A DNA stretch of 64,000 bases, taken from contig CANJKZ010000723.1 of assembly GCA_947471745.1 (NCBI GenBank), positions 6,179,001-6,243,000 of the forward strand, in the 5' to 3' direction. The position numbers were made by a program, and so were the translations under genes. The notes under the pieces were generated by a model. That model made no database searches. It saw nothing but the letters and a program-made list of their open reading frames with translations, and was not told the DNA's origin. Below are positions 22,455-31,531 of this stretch, piece by piece. This stretch comes from Closterium sp. Naga37s-1 (Eukaryota > Streptophyta > Zygnematophyceae > Desmidiales > Closteriaceae). Each line of letters begins with the position of its first letter. Within the stretch, counting starts at the first letter, position 1.

Positions 22455-24512
22455 ATGAAAGACACTTCGCACCTGATCCAGAGGCGGGAGACGAAGCTGT
22501 TTATCCCGCGGACACTTCACTCCCCCGCTACACACAGAGTGGACTCCAAATCCTTGGCCTCGTCACCGCAGTTCACAGCGCAGCCATTCCTAAAGAGCCT
22601 GCGACAGTTCAACAGGCTCTGGGGGGGGGAACATAAGGAAAAATGGCGTGAAGCCATGGACAGGGAGCTAAAGGCACTGGAGGAACGCAACACCTGGAAG
22701 GTCGTCCCTATCGGCGTAGCACGGAACAAAACAGTACTCACCGGGAAGTGGGTCTTCCGTGTGAAGACAAAGGATGACGGCACCATCAACAAGTTTAAAG
22801 CTCGTTGGGTCGTACGCGGCTTCGACCAAGAACACGGACGCGACTTCACCGAAACTTTCGCTCCGGTCAGTCGACACACTTCGCTCCAAATCCTCCTCGC
22901 GATCGCCGCCATGAAGAAGAAGAAGTTGCGGCAAATCGACGTCGCAAACGCATTCCTCTACGCACCTGTTGACGCAGAAATCTTCGTCGAATTACCGCAC
23001 GGCTCCAACGATGAGCCCAATCAAGTCTGTCAGCTGCTGAAGTCGCTCTACGGCATTAAGCAAGCTCCGCGGCTATAGCAACAAGACCTGCACGCTCGCC
23101 TCATTCGCATCGGCTTCAAACAACTACCGCACGATCAGAGCATGTACCGGCTCACGAAGAACACCGACTACATCCTCTTAATCGTTACGTAGACAATCTA
23201 CTCTACATCGGCTCGACCGACGGCATCACAACCTGGTTCGAAGGGGAGCTACAGAAGGACCTCACGCGCACGGTCTCATCTACCGTCACACAGTACCTCG
23301 GTCTCAACATCCGAGAAGAGGAAGACGTGATCCACCTCAGTGCCGCGAAATACGCAGACACCATCGCCAAGCGCTTCGCACTCACACCGACCGCCATCTC
23401 CACACCGTACCGCTACACGACAGGAAGCAGCAAAGGAAGCTCCACTCTACTTAAGCTCGCCGACATACGCGACTACCAAAGGAAACTGGGTTGCCTCCTT
23501 TTCGCAGCCATCACCTGCCGCCCGGACCTATCATACTCCGCAAGCCAGCTCGCCACCTACCTCAAGAAGCCTGAAACGGAACACCTGGCGGAGCTCGACC
23601 GCGCTCTTCACTATCTCGTCAGCACCCGACGATCGGCTTAACTTACTACAAGAACGCAACTACACCGCCTAAGTTAATCGGCTACGTCGACGCCGATCAC
23701 GCTGGCGACTCCGACAACAGGCGCTCCCGCACCGGTTACATCTACCGCCTCGAACCTATCGGACCTATCTCTTGGCAGTCGAGCAAGAAGGAATTAATCG
23801 CCCTCTTGTCAGCTGAAGCAGAATATATTGCACTCTGTTCAGCCACCAAGGAAGGACTTTACCTTCGCGAATTGCTGGAAGAAGCGAAACTGGCTTAGTT
23901 ACCCAGCTTCACTCTGTTCTGCGACAACCAGTCAGCAATTCGCATCGCCAACAAGAACGGCTTCACGAACAGGACGAAACACATCGCCCTGCGATACTTC
24001 TTCGTGAAGGACGAGATCGAGAAAGGGAGGCTCGAGCTGTCATACTGCCCCACGTCCGAAATGGCAGCTGACTACTTGCCCAAGAAGCTCGGAAAGCAGA
24101 AGTTTGAGTACTGCATGCTGCTGACTGGACAAAGCCACGTCACCAGCAGCGACACTCCAGAAGCGAAGGGGAGTGTTGGAAACAATCGATCTTAAGCGCC
24201 TCTGTCGTGTCGAAACACTAAGGCATAAACGAAGCGAAGCATATCGAAGCACCGGCGAGTCAACCCTCGGAGGTTGAAAGTAACTGTTGGAGGTTACGCG
24301 AAAGTCAAAAGTCAACGACCTTTGACCTGACAAAGTACAGCGCGACAGCAAGGACACACAACTGACTCGCTACAGAGCAGTTGCCCGAGTTGTCACTGTA
24401 TCGAACCGCAACAGCAACAGCAAACAGTTATAACTGTACCTCTTCATATTCCTTGTACTCTTATATATATTCTTGTATCTCTTTGTTTTAATCAATCTAC
24501 TTTGCCCTCACA
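22455..24512 (+). mobile_element. Copia E, decayed copia of a different lineage
   Basis: Plus-strand copia remnant: RT (WREAMDRELKALEERNTW, GKWVFRVKTKDDG, QIDVANAFLYAPVD, LKSLYGIKQAP), YVDNLLYIGS-type region, RNase H (GYVDADHAGDSDNR-type block, ELIALLSAEAEYIAL, TKHIALRYFF), then a polypurine tract (AAGGGGAG) and an LTR starting TGTTGGAAACAATC at 24174. Unlike Copia A-J its GC is moderate, its LTR is long (at least 339 bp, TATATATA near 24463) and starts TGTTGG, as in Tnt1/Ale-like plant copia. Broken, several breaks; old. Confidence 0.82.
24174..24512 (+). repeat. 3' LTR of Copia E, visible part
   Basis: Begins TGTTGGAAACAATCG right after a purine tract and contains a strong TATA-type run near 24463. 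Its far end is not resolved, because a small inverted-repeat element begins at 24513. Confidence 0.65.
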
Positions 24513-24519
24513 TACCGTC

Positions 24520-24644
24520 TGTCAAACTTATATGCTATAGTCTGTGTAGGCTGTAGTGGGGTAGACTATATGGGGTACAACATTTCTAGGTTTTCCTACT
24601 TGTACCCACCTGCTTGCTAGTTCATTCATTCCTCATTCTTCACA
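24520..24644 (+). repeat. 5' LTR of Copia F
   Basis: 125 bp, TGTCAAACTTATATGC to CATTCTTCACA, followed by the primer site. Confidence 0.92.
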
Positions 24645-24739
24645 TGGTATAGAGCAGGTTCCCTCGTGGGAACGCTTCTCAGGGCCCACCACCTAACTCG
24701 ATCTTTTTTTCCTGCCCGAGGCGTGCCCCGTAGGCCGCC

Positions 24740-25490
24740 CTCATGTCGCGCCCTCCTAGAGGCCCCTCGCGCCACCCTTAGCGGCCCCGTCGCCGTCCTT
24801 AGCGACCCCGTCGCCGCCCCTCTAGGCCCCTCGCGGCCCCTTCACGGCCCCGTCGCCGCCGCTCTAGGCCCCGTCGCCGCCGCTCTAGGCCCCTCGCGGC
24901 CCCTTCACGGCCCCGTCGCCGCCGCTCTAGGCCCCGTCGCCGCCCCTATAGGCCCCTCGCGGCCCCTTCACGGCCCCGTCGCCGCTCCTAGCGGCCCCGT
25001 CGCCGCCCCTCTAGGCCCCTCGCAGCCCCTCCGCGGCCCCGTCGCCGCCACTTACGGCCCCGTCGCCGCCCCCTCTAGGTCCCTTACGGCCCCTTCGCGG
25101 CCTCGTCGCCGCCCCTCTAGGCCCCTTGCGGCCCCTCTGCGGCCCCGTCGCCGCCCCTAACGGCCCCGTCGCCGCCCCTGGCGGCCACCTCGCCGCCCTT
25201 AGCGGCCCCGTTGCCGCCCCTAGCGGCCCCATCGCCGCCTCTACCGGCCCCTTCACCGCTGAGCCGCCCAGCAGCTGAGCAGCCAAACCGCCCAGCAGCC
25301 GAGCCGCCGAGCCGCCGAGCCGCCCAGCAACCGAGCCGCCGAGCCGCCCAGCAGCCGAGCCGCCCAACAGCCGAGCCGCCGAGCTGCCCAGCAGCCGAGC
25401 CGCCGAGCCGCCCAGCAACCGAGCCACCGAGCCGCCCAGCAGCCGAGCCGCCGAGCCGCCCTGCCGTTGAGCCGCTACTGTTCCTACCGG
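24740..25490. repeat. C-rich leader arrays of Copia F
   Basis: Two blocks between primer site and gag: GGCCCCGTCGCCGCCCCTCT-type repeats (24760-25250), then CCGAGCCGCCCAGCAG-type repeats (25255-25480). Strongly C-rich on the sense strand. Open frames here (24666-25160, 25211-25522) are by-products. Confidence 0.75.
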
Positions 25491-25766
25491 CGCGCCCTGG
25501 CCCTACTTACTCAGACTGGTGAGATCCCTCCCTGCTAGGCCACTGCAGTCAAGGCTGCCCCCAGTGTCCTTACCTTTGATGCTGAGGGCCGTGCTGTTGA
25601 CTTTGAGGTCTGGGTCGATGACCTCCAGCTGTTCCTACAGTGCGATAGGGCTGACGGACTCTCCCTGTTCGATCTCACCTCTGGTGCCTCTCCTGCCCCG
25701 CCTGCTACTGCTGACAGCACTGTTCGCTCACAGTGGGCCACACGCGATGCTGCTGCCCGTCTTGCT

Positions 25767-27185
25767 GTGCGTCGCCACTTACCGACCACTGAGCGTGCGC
25801 ACTTTAGCCAGTACAAGAGTGCTAAGACCTTGTACGACGCTGTAGTTGCACGCTACTCCTCCCCAACCACTGCTGCGCTTAGCCGCCTCATGCTGCCGTA
25901 CCTTTTCCCTGACCTTGCTGCCTTTCCCACAGTCGCTGACCTCATTACGCACCTTCGCACTAGTGACACTCGCTACCGCGCTGCGCTTCCTGCTGAGTTC
26001 TGTGCCAAGAACTCCCCCCCCATGTACATCACCCTCTACTACATAGTCACCCGGCTCCCTGACTCCCTTCGCTTAGTCAGGGACCACTTCCTCTCAGTTT
26101 TCCCCACCACACTCACCGTTGACCTCCTCGAGGAGCGCCTCCTAGCAGCAGAGAAGAGCATAGTCGCTGTAGGAGCCTCTCGTGGTGACCCTCGCACCCC
26201 TGTCTTTGAGGGGTGTTCCCCCTCCCCCCTCTTGCCCTCATTTGCTTCTGCTGCTGCGGCCGACCTCGTTGGTTTCGAGTCGGTCGGCGCTGCGTCTGCC
26301 CCTAGCGGGAGACGCCGCACCGGCAAGGGCAAGGGAGGCAAGGGCGCTGGAGGGGCGAGCAGGGGCGGTGGAGGTGGTGGTGGAGGCAGTGGAGGGGGTG
26401 AGGGTGGTGGTGGGAGTGGTGGCGGGGGTGGAGGTGTCGGTAGCAGCAGTGGAGGCGGAGGAGGCGGCGGCGGTGGCGGAGGGAGCGGAGGCGGCGGAGG
26501 TGGCGGAGGCGGCGGAGGTGGCGGAGGCGGCGGAGGCAGCGGTGGAGCTGGTCGCGGCTCTGCGCAGAGGAGTGGCTCCGGTGGTGGTCCGCGCCAGCAG
26601 CAGCAGCGCAGTCGTGAGACCCCGTCCCCCCAGCAGCTTCGTGAGTGGTACGCTGGGCGTCAGCGAGGTGGGGGTACTGGTCCCTGCACCTACGTCCTTC
26701 GTACCGGCGACCGCGCTGGTGAGCAGTGCGGGGGCCCGCACTCCACCCAGCGCTGCTTCGGCCGCCTGACGGACGCGTGGCGTCACCAGTTCCCTGACGC
26801 CACTGAGATCCCTCGCTGGGGAGAGCTGTCTAGGGCGGGGGTTACTATCTTTGATCTTGATTATGATGCTATTCTTGCTGCCATGTATGCTGTGTCTACT
26901 AGTGATGAGGGTGACTGTTACCTGTGTGTTCCGCCTGACCCGGGCATTGAGGCTGCTGCTCTTGGTGCTGGTGAGGCTGCTGCTCTAGGTGCTGGTGCGT
27001 CTGTTGCTCCAGGTGCTGGTGAGTCTGCTCTCTCAGGTACCACGTCGGCTCAGGCCTTACACACCTTCACCCTTGACTCGGGTGCTTCCCGCTCCTTCTT
27101 TCGAGACCGCACCACGCTTACGCCGCTTAGTCGGCCGGTTGCGGTCTCCCCCCCTAAACCCCTCTGGGGGTCCTGTACTTGCTAG
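25767..27185 (+). CDS. Copia F gag and protease frame
   Basis: 472-codon open frame. Residues 1-160 belong to the copia gag domain (TERAHFSQYKSAKTLYDAVV, DLITHLRTSDTRYRAALPAE). The conserved gag start about 60 codons upstream is readable in the sequence near 25560. Residues about 190-280 are nearly pure Gly/Ser. Residues about 310-335 hold the motif C-x13-C-x3-H-x4-C (CTYVLRTGDR ... CGGPHSTQRC). Near the end lies the retropepsin active-site block LDSGASRSFF. Particle protein plus start of the protease. It belongs to a mobile element; the frame as it stands is described, with no claim of activity. Confidence 0.75.
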   Translation: MRRHLPTTERAHFSQYKSAKTLYDAVVARYSSPTTAALSRLMLPYLFPDLAAFPTVADLITHLRTSDTRYRAALPAEFCAKNSPPMYITLYYIVTRLPDSLRLVRDHFLSVFPTTLTVDLLEERLLAAEKSIVAVGASRGDPRTPVFEGCSPSPLLPSFASAAAADLVGFESVGAASAPSGRRRTGKGKGGKGAGGASRGGGGGGGGSGGGEGGGGSGGGGGGVGSSSGGGGGGGGGGGSGGGGGGGGGGGGGGGGGSGGAGRGSAQRSGSGGGPRQQQQRSRETPSPQQLREWYAGRQRGGGTGPCTYVLRTGDRAGEQCGGPHSTQRCFGRLTDAWRHQFPDATEIPRWGELSRAGVTIFDLDYDAILAAMYAVSTSDEGDCYLCVPPDPGIEAAALGAGEAAALGAGASVAPGAGESALSGTTSAQALHTFTLDSGASRSFFRDRTTLTPLSRPVAVSPPKPLWGSCTC

Positions 27186-27462
27186 CTTCTCCACTGTCTT
27201 ACCGTGCCCGGCAGCCCCCTCTAGCACCCTGTCAGGTCTCTACCTCCCCTCGTTCTCTACGAACTTGGTGAGTGGAGCTGATCTACAGGATAGGGGGGTT
27301 GACCAGTTCACTCCTGCGAGTCAGCGGGTGACCCACTGCACGTGTGCTCGGACGGGCCGACACTTGGCCACGTTTACCCGTCGGCCGGGGTCGAGCCTGT
27401 ACACACTGACTACTGAGTCTCCTCCGGTTACTGAGTCTGGTCAGGTAGCTGCGTCGAGTTAG

Positions 27463-28221
27463 GTGTTTGCTGCAGCGTCCAGGTCTGGTCCTGAGTCTGC
27501 GCCCTGCTCGTGTCGCCTCCTGTCCCACCAGACTCTCCTCTGGCACCACCGCCTTGGTCACCCCTCACTGCCTCGTCTCCGAGGCATGACCTCCCGTGTC
27601 CTTGTCTCTGGTCTCCCCCGGTCCCTACCTCCCCTACCTCCGGGGCTTGCCCCTACCTGCGTCCCCTGCGTCGAGGGGCGACAGCGCGCCGCCCCTCACT
27701 CCTCCGAGTTTCCTCCGACAGAGGCTCCGCTGCAGACTCTTCACATGGACGTGTGGGGCCCCGCCCGCGTCCGTGGCCAGGGTCACGAGCGTTACTTCCT
27801 GTTGGTGGTTGACGACTACTCGCGTTACACCACGATGTTCCCCTTGCGCAGCAAGGGTGACGTCCCTGAGGTGTTGATCGACTGGATCCGCGCAGCTCGT
27901 CTCCAGCTCAGAGAGAGTTTCGGCTCGGACTTTCCTGTTCTGCTTCTGCACTCTGACAGAGGCGGGGAGTTTTCCTCTGCCCGTCTGGGAGCCTTCTGTC
28001 GTGCACAGGGCGTCCGCCAGACCTTCACGCTTCCGGCCTCTCCACAGCAAAATGGGATTGCTGAGCGCCGCATTGGCATGGTCATGGACGTCGCTCGTAC
28101 GTCCATGATCCATGCGGCTGCCCCCCATTTTCTGTGGCCGTTTGCGGTTCAGTACGCAGCGCATCAGCTCAACCTTCAGCCCCGGGTCTCCTTGCCAGAG
28201 ACCTCCCCCACCTTGCGGTGA
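27463..28221 (+). CDS. Copia F integrase region
   Basis: 252-codon open frame with GAG-pre-integrase (LLWHHRLGHPSLPRL, then C-x2-C in CVPCVEGRQ), forming the HHCC zinc site. The catalytic core has Asp in LHMDVWGPAR, Asp in LHSDRGGEFSS and Glu in PQQNGIAERR, the copia DD-35-E arrangement. It would insert the cDNA copy into the genome with the 5-bp duplications seen around these elements. Downstream sequence (FVRDLSVDKL, RVLSS region) is the usual copia integrase C-terminal extension, up to Copia G. Confidence 0.8.
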   Translation: MFAAASRSGPESAPCSCRLLSHQTLLWHHRLGHPSLPRLRGMTSRVLVSGLPRSLPPLPPGLAPTCVPCVEGRQRAAPHSSEFPPTEAPLQTLHMDVWGPARVRGQGHERYFLLVVDDYSRYTTMFPLRSKGDVPEVLIDWIRAARLQLRESFGSDFPVLLLHSDRGGEFSSARLGAFCRAQGVRQTFTLPASPQQNGIAERRIGMVMDVARTSMIHAAAPHFLWPFAVQYAAHQLNLQPRVSLPETSPTLR

Positions 28222-28554
28222 ACGGGGAAGGTTGGCGATGCGTCTGCGTTTCGGGTCTGGGGATCTCGGGCGTTTGTCCGCGACTTGTCTGTGGACAAGC
28301 TGTCCCCCCGTGCTGTTCCCTGCGTCTTCCTTGGCTTCCCCCCTGACGCGCCTGGGTGGCAGTTTTACCACCCCACCTCGCGCCGTGTTCTGTCCTCCTA
28401 GGACGTCACCTTTGACGAGTCGGTGCCTTACTACCGTCTCTTCCCCTACCGCACTGCGCCCCTCCCCCCGCCGCCGCTCTTCCTTGCGCCAGGTCCTCCC
28501 CCGGTAGACCCCCTCCCCCCTCAGGGTCCTGCCCCGTCAGGTGGGTCCCGGGTC

Positions 28555-28686
28555 TGTCAAACATTATATATGTTGTGTTAGTTTAGGCTACAGTGGGTTA
28601 GCCTATAGGGGGTACACAATTCTAGGGTTAGGTACTTGTACTCTTTTCATTGCTAGTTCATTTATTCCTGTTCAGTGATTCCAACA
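28555..28686 (+). repeat. 5' LTR of Copia G
   Basis: 132 bp, TGTCAAACATTATATATG to GATTCCAACA. Confidence 0.92.
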
Positions 28687-28789
28687 TGGTATCAGAGCAG
28701 GTCCTTCCTAGGACCGAAATTTTCTAAGGGCCCACCACTACGTCACTACCTACCTACCTACCTACCCGTGCCCTAGGGCGCCTCGGCGT

Positions 28790-29420
28790 GTCACGCCCCT
28801 AGAGGCCCCTCTTGACGGCCCCGCGCTAGCCCTGTTCAGGCCCCGTCGGCCCCTTTAAGGCCCCGTTCAGGCCCCGCGCTAGCCCCGTTTAGGCCCCGTC
28901 GGCCCCGTTTCAGGCCCCGTCGGCCCCACGCTAGCCCCTCTCAGGCCCCGTCGACCCGCGCTAGCCCCGTTTCAGGCCCCGTCGGCCCCCTTTTCAGGCC
29001 CCGTCGGCCCCGCGCTAGCCCCGTTCAGGCCCCGTCGGCTCGCGCTAGCCCCGTTTCAGGCCCCGTCGGCCCCGTTTCAGGCCCCGTCGGCCCCGCGCTA
29101 GCCCCTCTCAGGCCCCGTCGGCCCGCGCTAGCCCCGTTTCAGGCCCCGTCGGCCCGCGCTAGCCCCGTTTCAGGCCCCGTAGGCCCCGCGCTAGCCCCTC
29201 TCAGGCCCCGTCGGCCCCGCGCTAGCCCCATTCAGGCCCCGATCAGGCCCGCGCTAGCCCCGTTTCAGGCCCCTTCGGCCCCGTTTCAGGCCCCGTCGGC
29301 CCCGCGCTAGCCCCGTTCAGGCCCCGTCGGCCCCTTGCTAACCCCGTCAAGGCCCCGTTTGGCCCCGCGCTAGCCCCGCTCAGGCTCCGATCGGCCCCGC
29401 GCTCGCCCCTCTAGGGCCCC
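28790..29420. repeat. C-rich leader array of Copia G
   Basis: About 20 imperfect repeats mixing the words CCGCGCTAGCCCC, GTTTCAGGCCCC and GTCGGCCCC. Sense strand is C-rich, few open frames. Confidence 0.8.
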
Positions 29421-29674
29421 AACCGGCCCCGTGCCTACCTCGCCGACCCGTGCCCACCACCCAGAGGCCCCGGGCGGCCCGTTCCCGCCGCAGCACAAGA
29501 GGGAGAGCGGGCGGCCCGTCCCCGCCATGACCTGAGCCGAGCCGCGCGCCCCGAGCCGAGCCGCGCCACCCAGCCGAGCCGCGACCCGACCTGAACCGAG
29601 CCGCGCCGCCCTACCCTACCTGGTTCGTCCTACCTGCTTCTCCTACCGCTACTGCTGCTATTTCTACTGTTCCT

Positions 29675-31216
29675 ATGGCTAGCCCACAGGTTCTCGTGTT
29701 CGATGCTGAGGGCCGCCCTGTGAAGTTTGACACCTGGCTCGATGACCTGCACCTCTACCTACAGCTCACAGCCAAGGATGACATCTCACTGTACGATCAC
29801 GCCCTAGGCCTTGTCACTGCCCCTGCTGCTACTGCTGACAGCACTGCTCGCTCACAGTGGCAGACTCGTGATGCCCACGCTCGCTTCGCCATTCGCAACT
29901 CCCTGCCGATAGACGAACGCGAGCACTTTGGTCACCACAAGACTGCACCGGCACTGTACACAGCTGTAGTTGCTCGCTACTCCTCACCTGCCTCTGCCGC
30001 ACTAGGCCGTCTCTCCCTCCCCTACCTGTTTCCCGACCTGGCCTCCTTTCACACAGTCGCTGACCTCATCACGCACCTCCGACGGCCAGTCTACGGTCTC
30101 CGCCAGGCGCCTCGTGAGTGGCACGACACACTGAGGACTACGCTTGCGGCTCTTGGGTTCGCGCCTTCTACTGCTGACCCGTCGCTGTTTCTACGCACCG
30201 ACACCTCACTGCCGCCGTTCTACGTCCTTGTGTACGTCGACGACTTGGTTTTTGCTACTGCTGACACTGTGGCACTCGCCCACGTGAAGTCGGAGCTGCA
30301 GAAGAGACACACGTGCACAGACCTGGGTGAACTGACAAGCTATCTTGGCTTGCGGATCACCCGGGACAGAGCACGCCGCACCATCACCTTGACTCAGTCA
30401 CACATGGTGCAGCAGGTCCTTCAGCGCTTCCGCTTCACGTACTCCTCGCCTCAGCCCACTCCTCTGCCTACCGGTCACTCGCTCTCAGCTCTGCCTTCGG
30501 ATGAGTCCGTAGAGCCGAGTGGCCCGTATCCAGAGCTTGTGGGTTGCCTCATGTACCTGATGACCTGCACTCGACCAGACCTTGCATACCCTCTCAGCAT
30601 TCTTGCACGCTATGTCGCTCCCAGCCGTCACCGGAAGGAGCACATGGATGCAGCTAAGAGGGTGTTGCGCTACTTGTGCAGTACGTCGGGCATGGGGCTA
30701 GTGCTTGGAGGGCGAGTCCCAGTTGTTCTCACTGGACACTCAGACGCTTCTTGGGCAGACGACCAGGCTACTCAGCGGTCGTCTCAGGGTTACTCCTTCA
30801 GTCTTGGCTCTGGTTCTGTTTCTTGGCGTTCTACTCGCTCTTCTTCTGTTCTCAGCTCCAGTTGTGAGGCTGAGATCTACGCCACAGCCATGGCGGCCCA
30901 GGAGCTACGCTGGCTCACCTACTTGCTGACCGACCTTGGAGAGCAGCCTCGTTCTCCTCCAGTGCTGTACGTCGACAACAAGGCAGCCATTGCCTTGTGT
31001 GAGGAGCACAGACTGGAGCACAGAACGAAGCACATTGCTCTGCGTTACTTCCTCGCTCGAGAGCTGCAGCAGCGTGGTCAGCTTCGCCTGCGTTACGTGG
31101 CCTCTGAGGCCAACACTGCTGATGTGTTCACCAAGGCGCTTCAGCCTTGTGACCATCAGCGCTTTTGCACTCTTCTAGGCCTTGTGCCTACTGGACCTCA
31201 CTTGCTTACTTCTTGA
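29675..31216 (+). CDS. Copia G single frame: gag N-terminus with RT/RNase H
   Basis: 513-codon uninterrupted frame, start MASPQVLVFDAEGRPVKFDTW (same gag start as Copia B), close behind the leader. Residues 1-140 are a gag/UBN2-like N-terminal half (ARYSSPASAALGRL, DLITHLR). From about residue 141 the frame is RT from RRPVYGLRQAPREW onward, with YVLVYVDDLVFA at about 180-195. It then continues into a full copia RNase H (GHSDASWADD, SSCEAEIYATAMAAQE, YVDNKAAIALC, TKHIALRYF, ANTADVFTKAL), ending LVPTGPHLLTS as in related elements. No protease, integrase, poly-Gly tract or Cys/His motif. Unusual gag-RT combination; whether the product is made is unknown. Confidence 0.85.
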   Translation: MASPQVLVFDAEGRPVKFDTWLDDLHLYLQLTAKDDISLYDHALGLVTAPAATADSTARSQWQTRDAHARFAIRNSLPIDEREHFGHHKTAPALYTAVVARYSSPASAALGRLSLPYLFPDLASFHTVADLITHLRRPVYGLRQAPREWHDTLRTTLAALGFAPSTADPSLFLRTDTSLPPFYVLVYVDDLVFATADTVALAHVKSELQKRHTCTDLGELTSYLGLRITRDRARRTITLTQSHMVQQVLQRFRFTYSSPQPTPLPTGHSLSALPSDESVEPSGPYPELVGCLMYLMTCTRPDLAYPLSILARYVAPSRHRKEHMDAAKRVLRYLCSTSGMGLVLGGRVPVVLTGHSDASWADDQATQRSSQGYSFSLGSGSVSWRSTRSSSVLSSSCEAEIYATAMAAQELRWLTYLLTDLGEQPRSPPVLYVDNKAAIALCEEHRLEHRTKHIALRYFLARELQQRGQLRLRYVASEANTADVFTKALQPCDHQRFCTLLGLVPTGPHLLTS

Positions 31217-31394
31217 GTCTGTTGTACTGTGATCTCTATATATATAAACCTGCATGTGAACTGGTCTTGTGACCACTTGCTTGTGCTCGGAATTTGTGTG
31301 GTATCCTTGAGATCCACCCTGAGCTTGTTTTGCCTTGCTTTACCTTGACTGGTCTTGTGACCCCTAGTTCTCCCCCACTTTGCCTATGGGGGTG

Positions 31395-31526
31395 TGTCAA
31401 ACATTATATATGTTGTGTTAGTTTAGGCTACAGTGGGTTAGCCTATAGGGGGTACACAATTCTAGGGTTAGGTACTTGTACTCTTTTCATTGCTAGTTCA
31501 TTTATTCCTGTTCAGTGATTCCAACA
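31395..31526 (+). repeat. 3' LTR of Copia G
   Basis: 132 bp, no difference from 28555-28686 by eye. Confidence 0.92.
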
Positions 31527-31531
31527 GGGTC

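Larger units (their letters stand above)
28555..31526 (+). mobile_element. Copia G, compact 3-kb copia element inside Copia F
   Basis: 2972-bp element with 132-bp LTRs (28555-28686, 31395-31526), identical by eye, and a perfect target duplication GGGTC (28550-28554, 31527-31531). Primer site TGGTATCAGAGCAGGTCC; C-rich leader array (about 28790-29420); a single open frame 29675-31216; then the hairpin PPT. It is the youngest layer in this stack. Only gag-like and RT/RNase H parts are present; protease and integrase are not seen, so it would depend on another copia for these. Its single frame looks whole. Confidence 0.93.
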
